Below are positions 26,644 through 36,197 of a DNA stretch of 55,363 bases, in pieces. The stretch is taken from the NCBI GenBank assembly GCA_030626025.1, contig DAOUPT010000018.1, forward strand, positions 1-55,363, written 5' to 3'. How positions within the stretch are numbered: the first letter of the stretch is position 1; each line of letters starts with the position of its first letter. The notes under the pieces are model-generated. The model ran no database searches. It saw nothing but the letters and a program-made list of their open reading frames with translations, and had not been told where the DNA came from. The DNA comes from Anderseniella sp. (GTDB taxonomy: Bacteria; Pseudomonadota; Alphaproteobacteria; Rhizobiales; Aestuariivirgaceae). Made by a program: the position numbers and the translations under genes.

Positions 26644-27186
26644 TTATATTCGTCTTTGGACCTGACGGGCATATCGGCGTGCTCCGGCGGGCAGCCGTTT
26701 GGCGCCAATACCGGCATTGTAGTAAGCAACACTGCCGCGACGCAACGCTTTGCGCAAATAACGCATTCCATAGGTCAGGTTTGTCGAAATTTTGTACAGT
26801 CCAGCACAGGAACCACGGTAACCCATGCCACGAGCCGTCCCGCATTTTAGTTGCATCAGACCGATTTCCCCGGCACTGCCGCGGGCTCGTGGCCTGAAGT
26901 TTGACTCTTGACGCACAACGGCAAGGGCGATCCGCGAAGGAACACCAGCGGCGGCCGCGTGGCGGCGAACCGCTGCAACGATTGACGAGCGGGCGCCAGT
27001 ATAACGGCGCAAGGAACGCCGCTTTTTTGTCTTTCTTGTCTTGTGAACGACCGCTTTGCGCGCAGTGAATTTAGAACCCGTGATTGATTTTTCGATTGTG
27101 TCTGCATGTACGGGCTGAACAGATGCAGTCGTTGTAAAAGTCGCGATTAATCCTGTCAGGAAAATCGCAGAAGCCAGGCGGAACAT
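26644..27186 (-). CDS. Lytic transglycosylase, SLT domain protein
   Basis: A 180-residue protein with a signal peptide (residues about 1-28) and a very basic linker (KAVVHKTRKTKKRRSLRRY). The SLT goose-lysozyme-like domain spans residues about 70-180: IALAVVRQESNFRPRARG carries the catalytic glutamate, then GEIGLMQLKCGTARGMG, the typical GLMQ motif, and VAYYNAGIGA. It would cut peptidoglycan glycan strands in the periplasm. Small soluble SLT proteins of this kind are common in Rhizobiales. A cysteine pair (CGTARGMGYRGSC) could form a disulfide. It stands alone, with 215 bases of non-coding DNA beyond its start. Confidence 0.88.
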   Translation of the reverse strand: MFRLASAIFLTGLIATFTTTASVQPVHADTIEKSITGSKFTARKAVVHKTRKTKKRRSLRRYTGARSSIVAAVRRHAAAAGVPSRIALAVVRQESNFRPRARGSAGEIGLMQLKCGTARGMGYRGSCAGLYKISTNLTYGMRYLRKALRRGSVAYYNAGIGAKRLPAGARRYARQVQRRI

Positions 27187-27401
27187 ATTTGTCTCAGTAA
27201 AATTGTTATCATAAACGCGCCAAAAAGTCGGTGGTTCGTAAAACGATAACCAGCGAGCCCCCTACGCAAGCGGCGCATTCACTCTTAAAACATGGCAATA
27301 TTTAGACGTCTTCAAAAATTTCCGGTAGAAACGCCGACATATGCTCTTGGTTTGATCAAATATAGGATTGGTTGAGACCGCAGGCCAGTTGAGAGTACTT
27401 C

Positions 27402-27857
27402 TCAAACCACCCTGGTCATACAAATACTATGCACATCCACCTTGTAATCCCCAAACACCGCACATTTTTCAAACCCGTATTTCTCATACAATTTGCGGGC
27501 CGGGATGAAGGCGGGCATCGAGCCGGTTTCAAGACTCAGGCGGTTGTAATTGCGATTGCGGGCTTCATCCATGATGTGGTTGAGCATGATATCTGCCACC
27601 CCTTTACCGCGGGCATCGGAGTGAACGTGCATGGATTTGATTTCGCCGTGCTGCACATCGATTTCTTTGAGCGCCCCGCAACCAAGCAGGCTTTCACCCT
27701 CCCAAAGAGTCCAGAAGGTGATTTCGGGCACCCGCAGACCATCCAGATCAAGAGCATGAATGCTTTCAGGCGGCGAGTATGTTGCCATTTCGTCAAGGTG
27801 GCGTTGCAGCAGGGCTCTTATTTCAGGGCCTTTAAGGTCATCCGCTCTGATTTCCAT
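27402..27857 (-). CDS. GNAT-family N-acetyltransferase
   Basis: About 151 residues, starting MEIRADDLKGPEIRALLQRHLDEM, with acetyl-CoA-binding motif VHSDARGKGVADIMLNHIMDEA and the later strand RLSLETGSMPAFIPARKLYEKYGFEKC. This is close in layout to PaiA/YsnE-type acetyltransferases; substrate unknown. The ATG at 27857 is chosen because AGTAGG lies ahead of it and it leaves five bases after the tdh stop; an earlier ATG would overlap tdh by 31 bases. It is the last gene of the tadA-kbl-tdh run. Confidence 0.82.
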   Translation of the reverse strand: MEIRADDLKGPEIRALLQRHLDEMATYSPPESIHALDLDGLRVPEITFWTLWEGESLLGCGALKEIDVQHGEIKSMHVHSDARGKGVADIMLNHIMDEARNRNYNRLSLETGSMPAFIPARKLYEKYGFEKCAVFGDYKVDVHSICMTRVV

Positions 27858-27862
27858 TTGAC

Positions 27863-28888
27863 CTACTGCCAATCCAGCACCACCTTTCCGCATTGACCTG
27901 ACCGCATCAGATCAAACCCCTGTTCGAATTCATCGGCTTTAAACCGGTGGGTGATGATCGGGCGAATGTTGAGGCCCGATTGCAGCATGGCAATCATCTT
28001 GTACCAGGTTTCAAACATTTCACGCCCGTATATCCCCTTGATTGTCAGGGCTTTGAAGATGATCTTGCTCCAGTCAACATTTGATGATCCCGATGGTATG
28101 CCGAGCATGGCGATATTGCCCCCCATCATCATGTGCTCAACCATCTGGTCAAAGGCGCTGGCAGCGCCCGACATTTCCAGACCAATGTCAAAACCTTCGG
28201 TCATGCCAAGTTTATCCCTGACAGAATGCAACTCCTGTTTGCTGACATCAACAGGCGTGATATCGGCAAACTGACCAGCCAGCTCGAGCCGGTAGGGATT
28301 GACATCGGTGATGACCACATTTCGCGCCCCGACATGGCGGGCAATGACCGCTGACATGATGCCAATCGGACCGGCACCGGTGATCAGCACGTCCTCGCCA
28401 ATCAGGTCAAATGAAAGGGCAGTGTGAACTGCATTGCCGAGCGGGTCCATGATGGCACCCAGTTCGTCGTCAATATCATCAGGCAACTTGATGGCATTAA
28501 ATGCCGGCAGACGCAGATATTCCGCAAAAGCACCGGGTACATTAACACCCACCCCGCGCGTGTTAGGGTCAAGATGAAAGCGACCCGCCCGGCTCATGCG
28601 CGAGCGCATTGAGACCAGATGACCTTCACCGGTCACCCGCTCACCAACTTTCAGACGTCGGACATGACTGCCGACCTTAACCACAACACCTGCATATTCA
28701 TGGCCGACAACCATCGGCACCGGAATGGTTTTTTGGGCCCACTCATCCCAGTTCCAGATATGCACATCAGTACCGCAAATGGAGGTCTGGTTGACCTTTA
28801 TCAGGATTTCATCGTCCTCAAGTTCTGGAATCGGTTCATCACGCATAACAAGGCCTGGACCTGCTTGAAGTTTTACCAGAGCGCGCAT
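27863..28888 (-). CDS. tdh: L-threonine 3-dehydrogenase lacking the structural zinc cysteines
   Basis: A 341-residue medium-chain dehydrogenase that oxidises threonine to 2-amino-3-ketobutyrate with NAD+. Catalytic positions match E. coli numbering: Cys38, Thr40 and His43 in ICGTDVHIW, His63 and Glu64 in GHEYAG. The NAD+ motif is [13 protein letters not shown], followed by [14 protein letters not shown]. The structural zinc lobe normally has Cys93, Cys96, Cys99 and Cys107; here these are Ser93, Ser96, Ser99 and Asp107 (segment [21 protein letters not shown]), with flanking residues conserved and no frameshift. Thus it should bind only the catalytic zinc. It follows kbl by 13 bases, the usual threonine catabolism pair. 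Confidence 0.93.
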   Translation of the reverse strand: MRALVKLQAGPGLVMRDEPIPELEDDEILIKVNQTSICGTDVHIWNWDEWAQKTIPVPMVVGHEYAGVVVKVGSHVRRLKVGERVTGEGHLVSMRSRMSRAGRFHLDPNTRGVGVNVPGAFAEYLRLPAFNAIKLPDDIDDELGAIMDPLGNAVHTALSFDLIGEDVLITGAGPIGIMSAVIARHVGARNVVITDVNPYRLELAGQFADITPVDVSKQELHSVRDKLGMTEGFDIGLEMSGAASAFDQMVEHMMMGGNIAMLGIPSGSSNVDWSKIIFKALTIKGIYGREMFETWYKMIAMLQSGLNIRPIITHRFKADEFEQGFDLMRSGQCGKVVLDWQ

Positions 28889-28901
28889 TTGCTTGTTCCT
28901 C

Positions 28902-30122
28902 TCAAGGTTTCGGGCAAGGTTTGGGGCCAGGGATTAATGACAGTTCGCGGCCCACCTTGATGAAAGCGGCCACCGCCTGATCGATATCTTGTGGTGATAG
29001 TGCCGCCGACATCTGGGTCCGAATGCGAGCTTGGCCCTTTGGCACCACAGGAAAGAAAAAGCCGGTCACATACACACCTTCCTCAAACAGACCGGCCGCC
29101 ATCTTTTGTGCCAGTTCGGCTTCTCCCAGCATAACCGGAATAATCGGGTGCTCGCCATCAGGCAAAGAAAATCCGGCCGCCGCCATTTCGGTCCGGAATT
29201 GGCTTGCGTTGTCCCTCAAGCGGTCGCGCAAATCATCTCCAGCCTCGGCCAGATCAATGGCTTTGCTGGCCGATGCCGCGATGGCCGGTGGCAGGGCGTT
29301 GGAAAAAAGATAGGGGCGAGACCGTTGTCTCATCAAATCAACCACCGGTTTTGCTGCTGCAATAAAACCGCCCGCTGCCCCGCCCAGCGCCTTGCCAAAA
29401 GTGCCGGTAATGATGTCTGCCTTGATACCGGCCCGCGCTGCGCTGCCGCGGCCCTGTGGGCCGACAAAACCCGTAGCATGGCAATCATCGATCATCAGCC
29501 AGGCGTCATAGCGATCTGCAAGGGCACGGATTTCAGACAATTTGGCAAAATAGCCATCCATGGAGAACACCCCGTCGGTAACCACTAATATGCGCCTGGC
29601 ACCAGAGCCTCGTGCTTTTTCCAGACTGGCTTCAAGCTCGCCCATATCTCCGTTGCCATAACGATATCGCGCTGCCTTGCACAATCGAATACCATCAATA
29701 ATCGAGGCATGATTGAGCTGGTCGGAAATCACCGCATCCTGGCCACCCAATAACGGCTCAAACACCCCGCCATTGGCATCAAAACAGGCAGCGAACAAAA
29801 TAGCGTCTTCCTGACCCACATAGCTTGCAATGCGTTGTTCCAGCTCAGTGTGCAAATCTGCTGTTCCACAGATAAACCGGACGGAAGCCATACCAAGCCC
29901 ATGGCTGTCCAGCGCCTCATGGGCCGCTTTGACCAGTTCAGGGTGGTTGGCAAGGCCCAGATAGTTGTTGGCACACAGATTCAGCACCTCAAGAGCATTT
30001 CCATCACGAGCAACTTTTATGTGCCCTGATTGCGCCGTTACAATGCGACGCTCACCCTTCCACAAATTTGCGGCGCGGATTTCGTCCAGTTCAAGGGAAA
30101 TATCACGAAGAATGTCTGACAT
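28902..30122 (-). CDS. kbl: Glycine C-acetyltransferase (2-amino-3-ketobutyrate CoA ligase)
   Basis: A 406-residue PLP enzyme of the alpha-oxoamine synthase family that splits 2-amino-3-ketobutyrate with CoA into glycine and acetyl-CoA. Visible are [61 protein letters not shown] and the PLP lysine in [15 protein letters not shown]. The start is the second of two close ATG codons, since GAAGG sits the right distance (7 bases) from it and only one base from the first. The gene lies 44 bases after tadA and 13 before tdh, so it is in an operon for turning threonine into glycine and acetyl-CoA. Confidence 0.94.
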   Translation of the reverse strand: MSDILRDISLELDEIRAANLWKGERRIVTAQSGHIKVARDGNALEVLNLCANNYLGLANHPELVKAAHEALDSHGLGMASVRFICGTADLHTELEQRIASYVGQEDAILFAACFDANGGVFEPLLGGQDAVISDQLNHASIIDGIRLCKAARYRYGNGDMGELEASLEKARGSGARRILVVTDGVFSMDGYFAKLSEIRALADRYDAWLMIDDCHATGFVGPQGRGSAARAGIKADIITGTFGKALGGAAGGFIAAAKPVVDLMRQRSRPYLFSNALPPAIAASASKAIDLAEAGDDLRDRLRDNASQFRTEMAAAGFSLPDGEHPIIPVMLGEAELAQKMAAGLFEEGVYVTGFFFPVVPKGQARIRTQMSAALSPQDIDQAVAAFIKVGRELSLIPGPKPCPKP

Positions 30123-30166
30123 GGGCATGCCTTCAATAAGCGAACAACCAGATAGTAACCTTTACA

Positions 30167-30616
30167 TCAATATCGGCGGCTGGCAAAAAAAGTTTTGAGA
30201 AGTTTAGTCGATCTGTCTGCTGAAATACCATCGTAGATTTCCGGGCGGTGATGACAGATGGCTTTCGAAAAATAAGCCACACCACCCATTTTTCCATCAT
30301 CAGCGCCGTAATACAACCGCGCTATGCGGGCAAAAGACATTGTAGCGGCACACATGGTGCAGGGTTCCAGCGTAACATAAAGGTTGTACTCCGGCAGCCG
30401 TTCGCTGCCCAGTTCGGCGCAAGCGGCATGGATGGCCAGGACTTCGGCGTGGGCTGTAGGGTCGTTAAATTCCCGCGTCCGGTTGCCTGCCTGAGAGACA
30501 ATTTTCCCCGCTTTATCGGTGACAACAGCACCAACCGGCACCTCACCCCGCGCCGCCGCAGCTTCAGCTTCTTCAAAGGCTATATCCATTGGTGATCGTT
30601 GTGGTGATTGTTTCAT
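30167..30616 (-). CDS. tadA: tRNA adenosine(34) deaminase
   Basis: About 149 residues of the CDA fold. The zinc motifs are DPTAHAEVLAIHAAC (His and catalytic Glu) and VTLEPCTMCAATM (two Cys), the TadA/CodA pattern. The end, DGKMGGVAYFSKAICHHRPEIYDG, fits TadA, which makes inosine at the wobble base of tRNA-Arg(ACG) and is essential in most bacteria. The ATG at 30616 is used; an upstream TTG extends the frame without a ribosome binding site, and an ATG at 30589 is possible. It is divergent from ileS across 63 bases and heads the kbl-tdh run. Confidence 0.88.
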   Translation of the reverse strand: MKQSPQRSPMDIAFEEAEAAAARGEVPVGAVVTDKAGKIVSQAGNRTREFNDPTAHAEVLAIHAACAELGSERLPEYNLYVTLEPCTMCAATMSFARIARLYYGADDGKMGGVAYFSKAICHHRPEIYDGISADRSTKLLKTFFASRRY

Positions 30617-30679
30617 GTTGTTTATCACTTTAGACACTGCTAAAACCTGCGGCAATTAGATTTGCAAAAGATTGATATT

Positions 30680-33616
30680 ATGACTGATTCTACCGCAAGC
30701 GGTTCCCAGATGCGCGATTATCGCGAAACCCTGTTCCTTCCGAAAACCGATTTCCCCATGCGGGCCGGTTTGCCCAAGAAGGAACCAGAGATTATCAAGC
30801 GCTGGCAGGATGAAAAGCTCTATGAAACCTTGCGCCAGCAATCCAAAGGCCGCGACCGTTTCATCTTGCACGATGGTCCTCCCTATGCCAACGGCAATCT
30901 CCACATCGGTCATGCCCTCAACAAGACCTTGAAAGACGTGGTCACCCGCGCTGCCCAGATGTCGGGCTATGATTCCAACTATGTACCGGGCTGGGATTGC
31001 CACGGTCTGCCGATTGAATGGAAGATCGAAGAAAAATACCGCGCCAAGGGCCGTAACAAGGATGATGTGCCAATCAACGAATTCCGCCAGGAGTGCCGCG
31101 ATTTCGCCAAACACTGGGTCGGTGTGCAATCAGAAGAATTTCAGCGCCTCGGCGTCATTGGCGACTGGAAACAACCTTATCTGACCATGAACTACGCCGC
31201 CGAAGCCGACATCGCCCGCGAGTTAATGAAATTTTCCACAACCGGCCAGCTATACCGTGGCTCCAAACCAATCATGTGGTCGGTGGTCGAGCAAACCGCG
31301 CTGGCCGAGGCCGAAATTGAATATCACGATTATGAAAGCGATACGATCTGGGTCAAGTTTCCGGTTGTAGATGGCAATAACGATCTGGCCGCTGCATCAG
31401 TTGTTATCTGGACTACAACGCCCTGGACGATTCCCGCCAACCGCGCCATCAGTTTTTCTGATCGATTCTCCTATGGCCTTTATGAAATCACCGAAGCCCC
31501 AGAAGACAATTGGGTCAAAACAGGTGAAAAACTTGTACTGGCCGATAGTTTGGCTGAAGACGTGATGAAATCATCACGGGTTGACGCATTTAAACGCCTT
31601 GCAGATGTGGACCCTGCCAGCATTTCAGTTTGTCGGCACCCGTTGCATGAAATGGGCTACGATTTTGATGTCCCATTATTGTTGGGCGATCACGTAACCG
31701 ATGAAGCTGGTACTGGTTTTGTGCACACCGCACCCAGTCATGGCCGTGAAGACTTTGAAGCGTGGATGGACAACGCCACTGAACTTCGTGCTCGTGGCAT
31801 TAATACCGATATTCCCTTTACCGTTGCTGCTGATGGCACCTTTACCGATCAGGCTTTTGGATTTGAAGGTATCGCCATCATCGACAGCAAAGGTAAAAAG
31901 GGCAAAGCAAACGAAGCAGTGATTGCTAAATTGCGCGAAGCAGACAACATCATTGCCCGTGCCCGGGTCAAGCACCAATACCCTCATTCATGGCGCTCGA
32001 AAAAGCCGATTATTTTCCGTAATACGCCGCAATGGTTTGTTTATATGGATGAGCAAATTGATGATGGCAAAGGCGGCACCCTGCGCGAGCGGGCGCTGAA
32101 GGCTATTTCTGAAACTGAATTTGTTCCACAAACAGGCCAGGCCCGACTGCGCGGCATGATCGAAACCCGCCCCGACTGGGTGCTGTCACGCCAGCGCGCC
32201 TGGGGTGTGCCAATTTCGGTGTTTGTTGATAAGGACGGCAATGTTCTCAAAGACCAAACCGTTAATGAACGCATTGCCAAAGCCTTTGAAGAAGAAGGTG
32301 CTGATGCATGGTTTGCTGATGGCGCCAAAGAACGCTTCCTTGAAGGCGTCACTGGTGACTGGGAAAAAGTCACCGACATTCTTGATGTCTGGTTCGATTC
32401 CGGCTCCACCCATGCCTTTTGCATGGAGCGCCGGGAAGATTTGCACGTTAAACGCTCATTTGATGGCGGCAATGACCGGGTGATGTATCTGGAAGGTTCA
32501 GACCAGCATCGCGGCTGGTTCCATTCCTCACTGCTTGAAAGCTGCGGCACTCGCGGCCATGCACCCTATGACATTGTCCTGACCCACGGCTTTACCATGG
32601 CCGAAGACGGGCGCAAGATGTCCAAATCTTTGGGTAATCAGGTCGCCCCGCAAGATATCATCAAGCAATACGGTGCCGACATTCTGCGCCTCTGGGTGGT
32701 TTCGGTCGATTATGCCGATGATCAGCGTATTGGCAAGGAAATGATCAATTCCACCGTCGATGCCTACCGTAAAATGCGCAACACTCTGCGTTATATGCTC
32801 GGGGCATTGACCGCCTATGAAGCCGATAAAAAGGTTGCTGTGGCTGATATGCCCGAACTGGAACGCTACATCTTGCACAAGCTGCATGAAGTGGGCGGTG
32901 TGGTTTTGCAGGCTTACGAAAAATACGATTACAAGCGCGCCATCGCCGCATTGGTCAATTTCATGAATGTCGACCTCTCGGCCTTCTATTTTGATATCCG
33001 CAAGGACGCGCTTTATTGTGATTCGCTCAACACCCCACGCCGTCTCGCCTGTCTGACGGTAATGGATGAATTGTTCAACTGCCTCACCACCTGGCTCGCC
33101 CCGATGGTTTGTTTTACCGCCGAAGAAGTCTGGACCACCCGCAACGGGCTGGAGGCCGGTAGTGTTCATCTGCAACAATTTGCCAAAACCAATGATGATT
33201 GGGCTGATGCTGAACTTGCCGACAAGTGGACAAACATCCGCAAAATCCGCTCGGTTGTCACTGGTGCACTGGAAGTGGAACGGCGCGAAAAGAACATCGG
33301 TTCATCACTTGAGTCGGCTCCATCTGTGCACGTCAGCAATGATGAATTGCGGGCTGCGCTCGACGGGCTGGACCTGGCAGAAATCTTCATCACCTCGGAT
33401 GCGACCTTGTCCAATGACCAAGGCCCCGATAATGCTTTCAGGCTTTCAGAGGTTGAAGGTGTCAGCGTTGTTCACAAAACCGCACCGGGTGAAAAATGCG
33501 CTCGCTCTTGGATATTCTCAACGCAAATCGGTGCTGACCCTGATTATCCCGATATTACCCCTCGTGATGCCCAGGCAGTGCGCGAGTGGGATGCCCGAAA
33601 TCAGAATAGCCAATAA
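30680..33616 (+). CDS. ileS: Isoleucyl-tRNA synthetase
   Basis: A 978-residue class I synthetase. The HIGH motif is [19 protein letters not shown] and KMSKS is [14 protein letters not shown]; the editing domain has [14 protein letters not shown] and [16 protein letters not shown]. The C-terminal zinc ribbon is degenerate: [10 protein letters not shown] keeps one of the first cysteine pair, and the second pair is replaced by [12 protein letters not shown], a shortening familiar in alphaproteobacteria. I use the ATG at 30680; a TTG 18 bases upstream also opens the frame. It is followed after two bases by lspA, the common ileS-lspA pair. Confidence 0.95.
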   Translation: MTDSTASGSQMRDYRETLFLPKTDFPMRAGLPKKEPEIIKRWQDEKLYETLRQQSKGRDRFILHDGPPYANGNLHIGHALNKTLKDVVTRAAQMSGYDSNYVPGWDCHGLPIEWKIEEKYRAKGRNKDDVPINEFRQECRDFAKHWVGVQSEEFQRLGVIGDWKQPYLTMNYAAEADIARELMKFSTTGQLYRGSKPIMWSVVEQTALAEAEIEYHDYESDTIWVKFPVVDGNNDLAAASVVIWTTTPWTIPANRAISFSDRFSYGLYEITEAPEDNWVKTGEKLVLADSLAEDVMKSSRVDAFKRLADVDPASISVCRHPLHEMGYDFDVPLLLGDHVTDEAGTGFVHTAPSHGREDFEAWMDNATELRARGINTDIPFTVAADGTFTDQAFGFEGIAIIDSKGKKGKANEAVIAKLREADNIIARARVKHQYPHSWRSKKPIIFRNTPQWFVYMDEQIDDGKGGTLRERALKAISETEFVPQTGQARLRGMIETRPDWVLSRQRAWGVPISVFVDKDGNVLKDQTVNERIAKAFEEEGADAWFADGAKERFLEGVTGDWEKVTDILDVWFDSGSTHAFCMERREDLHVKRSFDGGNDRVMYLEGSDQHRGWFHSSLLESCGTRGHAPYDIVLTHGFTMAEDGRKMSKSLGNQVAPQDIIKQYGADILRLWVVSVDYADDQRIGKEMINSTVDAYRKMRNTLRYMLGALTAYEADKKVAVADMPELERYILHKLHEVGGVVLQAYEKYDYKRAIAALVNFMNVDLSAFYFDIRKDALYCDSLNTPRRLACLTVMDELFNCLTTWLAPMVCFTAEEVWTTRNGLEAGSVHLQQFAKTNDDWADAELADKWTNIRKIRSVVTGALEVERREKNIGSSLESAPSVHVSNDELRAALDGLDLAEIFITSDATLSNDQGPDNAFRLSEVEGVSVVHKTAPGEKCARSWIFSTQIGADPDYPDITPRDAQAVREWDARNQNSQ

Positions 33617-33618
33617 AA

Positions 33619-34113
33619 ATGTTTAAAGATTACGCAATCTGGGGCCGCTTTGCCCCCATAGGGTTGGTCCTGATTGCGATCACTTTCGGCATTGATCAGG
33701 CCCATAAATGGTGGATGCTGTATGTTTACAAAATAGCCGACGTGCAGCCGGTCAACATCACGCCGTTTTTTGACTTGATTCTGGTGTGGAATACCGGGGT
33801 CAGCTATGGCTGGTTCAACAGCCTCGGGCCCTGGGTGTTGATTGTCGGACAATTGCTCATCTCCATAGTGCTGTGGTTGTGGTTGGCCGGAAGCAAAGAC
33901 CGCCTTTCTGCCATTGCGACCGGTATGATCATTGGCGGCGCTCTGGGCAATGTTGCCGACCGATTGATGTATGAGGCGGTGGCCGACTTTTTTCATCTCT
34001 ATGCGTTCGGTTTTAACTGGTATGTCTTCAACCTTGCCGATGTGGCAATTGTTGCCGGTGCAGCATTACTGGTGTATGGTTCGCTTGGGGATGTGATGCG
34101 CAAAAAAACCTAA
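33619..34113 (+). CDS. lspA: Lipoprotein signal peptidase (signal peptidase II)
   Basis: A 164-residue inner-membrane aspartyl protease with four spans. It has DQAHKWWMLY near the N terminus, NTGVSYGWF, and both catalytic aspartates in GGALGNVADRLMYEAVADFF and FNLADVAIVAGA. It cleaves prolipoprotein signal peptides before the lipidated cysteine. It begins two bases after the ileS stop, so it is in the same transcript. The next gene encodes a lipoprotein, a likely client. Confidence 0.94.
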   Translation: MFKDYAIWGRFAPIGLVLIAITFGIDQAHKWWMLYVYKIADVQPVNITPFFDLILVWNTGVSYGWFNSLGPWVLIVGQLLISIVLWLWLAGSKDRLSAIATGMIIGGALGNVADRLMYEAVADFFHLYAFGFNWYVFNLADVAIVAGAALLVYGSLGDVMRKKT

Positions 34114-34155
34114 ACCACGGTTCGGGGTCATGGTTTTGCCTAAATAGGAGACTAT

Positions 34156-34686
34156 TTGCGTGTCTGGATCAGTTTTGGGACAAATATTGTGACTAGCTTC
34201 AATACAAAAATTTTCGGGTTGATTGGTGTCGTGGCCCTTGCCGGGTGCAGCGAAAACTCATTTAAAGACACCTTTGACATGGGGAAGTTTTCCCCTGATG
34301 AGACAAAAGTGCAAACCAATCAATCTCTGACCATGCCGCCTGACCTGCAATTGCGGGCACCCAATGGCGTGGCACCGCAGGCCCCAATTGCCAATAATGC
34401 CCCGCCGGTCTCAACCGCACCGCCACAATACGGTGCCCAACCGCAGTACGGCACCCAACCGCCACAGCAGCAGGCATACATTCCGCCTGCCACTCAACCG
34501 GCTGTTCCTGCCCAGGATATCTATGCCCGAAACGGCATTTCGCGCTTGCGGGCCGATGGCAGCAAAAAGACCGATATCGAGCTGATTAACGAATTACGAG
34601 CTCTTAAAAAGAAACGTCAACAGGCTGCCAACCCCAATTATGGTACGGTTTTCAACCTGCCAAAGGTCTGGAGCGACGGAGGTTAA
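34156..34686 (+). CDS. DUF3035-like lipoprotein
   Basis: About 176 residues with a lipobox (VVALAGC-S) after a hydrophobic segment, so a predicted lipoprotein processed by the neighbouring LspA. The mature part has FSPDETKVQTNQSLTMPPDLQLRAP, the short conserved DUF3035 motif, followed by a Pro/Gln/Ala-rich low-complexity stretch (residues about 75-125) and a polar tail. The TTG start at 34156 has AGGAG five bases before it; a GTG at 34189 would give a shorter leader and is a fair alternative. Function is unknown in the family. The position between lspA and the M16 pair is seen in other Rhizobiales. Confidence 0.75.
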   Translation: MRVWISFGTNIVTSFNTKIFGLIGVVALAGCSENSFKDTFDMGKFSPDETKVQTNQSLTMPPDLQLRAPNGVAPQAPIANNAPPVSTAPPQYGAQPQYGTQPPQQQAYIPPATQPAVPAQDIYARNGISRLRADGSKKTDIELINELRALKKKRQQAANPNYGTVFNLPKVWSDGG

Positions 34687-34814
34687 CACGCTTGTCTGCC
34701 AATCGTGTCAGCAGCAAGTTACCAAAAATTTAGTGGCTTTTTATCGCCCGCCCGTTCAAAACAGGTAAAGATTCGTTCCCGCGTGGAACTTCCTCAACCT
34801 GATCGAGATTTCAT

Positions 34815-36197
34815 TTGTCAAAATTTTATACCGTATCCGCAACTCTCATCAAAGCTGCTGCTTTAGCATTCACACTTGTTTTCACCCAGTCAGCAAATGC
34901 CAAACCGCTGAACATTGATGTGGGTGAGTTTACTCTCGACAACGGCATGAAAGTTGTTGTGATCCCTGACCACCGCGCCCCGGTGGTAACCCATATGGTC
35001 TGGTACAAGGTCGGAGCCGCCGATGAGGAAAACGGCAAGTCCGGTATTGCTCACTTCCTTGAGCATTTGCTGTTTAAAGGTACCAAAAAAATCGCCAGCG
35101 GCGAGTTTTCAAAAATTGTCGCCCGCAATGGTGGACAGGACAACGCCTTTACCCATCTTGACTACACCGGCTATTTCCAGCGTATTTCCAAAGACCGTCT
35201 CGAAATGGTCATGGAGATGGAAGCCGACCGGATGCAAAATCTGATTCTGACCGACAAAGACATCAAAACCGAACGCGATGTGGTTAAGGAAGAGCGCCGG
35301 ACCCGGACCGACAACAAACCTTCCCGTTTGCTCAGCGAGCAAATGAGCGCCGCCCTTTATACCGCCCATCCTTATGGTATCCCGATCATCGGCTGGATGG
35401 CCGAAGTTGCCAAATTGACCCGTCAGGATGCGCTGGAATTTTATCGCAAATATTACACCCCCTCAAACGCCATTCTGGTGGTCGCTGGCGATGTGACCGC
35501 CGGGCAAGTCAAAGAGCTGGCCCAAAAGCATTATGGCGTGTTGAAAAACACTGCAACACCGGGTCCAAGAGTGCGCACCAAAGAACCTAAACCCATTGTT
35601 GAACGGCGCATCATCATGCGTGACAAGCGGGTGTCTTCACCTTATGTGATGCGCGAATATCTCGCCCCCAGCTACGGCACGGCCAAAGGCAATGAAGCCC
35701 TTGCCCTTGATATTCTGACCGAAATACTGGGCAGTGGCACCACCAGCCGGATGTACAAAAAGCTGGTGGTCAAAGACAAAGTCGCGGTAAGTACCGGCAG
35801 CTGGTATTCCGGTGATCAAATGGATTACGGCACCTTCGGGTTTTACGCCGTACCGGCATCGGGTGGTGATTTAAATGGGTTGGAAAAACACATTGATGCC
35901 GTCATTGGCGATGTTCTGGCCAATGGTGTCAGCCAGCAGGAACTTGACCGGGCCCGCAAGGTGCTGCAGGCCGAAACCGTATATTTGCTCGACAGCCAGA
36001 GTTCACTGGCCCGCGTTTTTGGCCGGGCGCTAGTGGTCGGTATGAGCGTTGATGATGTAATCAACTGGGACGACCGACTTAATTCGGTCACTGTGCAGGA
36101 CATCAAAAACGCCGCGGCAAAAGTTTTGCAGATTCGCCGCTCTGTTACCGGTTTCCTGATGAAACCACAAAGCACCAAGAAAACGGAAACCAACTAG
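34815..36197 (+). CDS. M16 zinc peptidase, catalytic subunit
   Basis: A 460-residue secreted M16-family peptidase related to mitochondrial processing peptidase beta and PqqL. A signal peptide covers residues about 1-29 (ending SANA). The inverted zinc motif is in IAHFLEHLLFKGTKK (HxxEH), with the third ligand glutamate in ERDVVKEERR about 75 residues on. The second half has YKKLVVKDKVAVSTGSWYSG. It should cleave peptides in the periplasm. The start is a TTG preceded by CGAG; no ATG in frame would keep the signal peptide. The next gene begins at the base after its stop and encodes a partner. Confidence 0.88.
   Translation: MSKFYTVSATLIKAAALAFTLVFTQSANAKPLNIDVGEFTLDNGMKVVVIPDHRAPVVTHMVWYKVGAADEENGKSGIAHFLEHLLFKGTKKIASGEFSKIVARNGGQDNAFTHLDYTGYFQRISKDRLEMVMEMEADRMQNLILTDKDIKTERDVVKEERRTRTDNKPSRLLSEQMSAALYTAHPYGIPIIGWMAEVAKLTRQDALEFYRKYYTPSNAILVVAGDVTAGQVKELAQKHYGVLKNTATPGPRVRTKEPKPIVERRIIMRDKRVSSPYVMREYLAPSYGTAKGNEALALDILTEILGSGTTSRMYKKLVVKDKVAVSTGSWYSGDQMDYGTFGFYAVPASGGDLNGLEKHIDAVIGDVLANGVSQQELDRARKVLQAETVYLLDSQSSLARVFGRALVVGMSVDDVINWDDRLNSVTVQDIKNAAAKVLQIRRSVTGFLMKPQSTKKTETN

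Noticed and set aside
27292-27375. 27-codon plus-strand frame in the 27187-27401 gap
   Set aside because: The product looks plausible in composition but has no ribosome binding site or context, and is too short to support.
27389-27405. Small inverted repeat TTGAGA-N5-TCTCAA at the acetyltransferase stop
   Set aside because: Only 6 bp, overlaps the stop codon and has no T tract, so not called as a terminator.
34105-34140. Weak inverted repeat AAACCA/TGGTTT after lspA
   Set aside because: Six-bp stem with a large loop; not convincing as a terminator.
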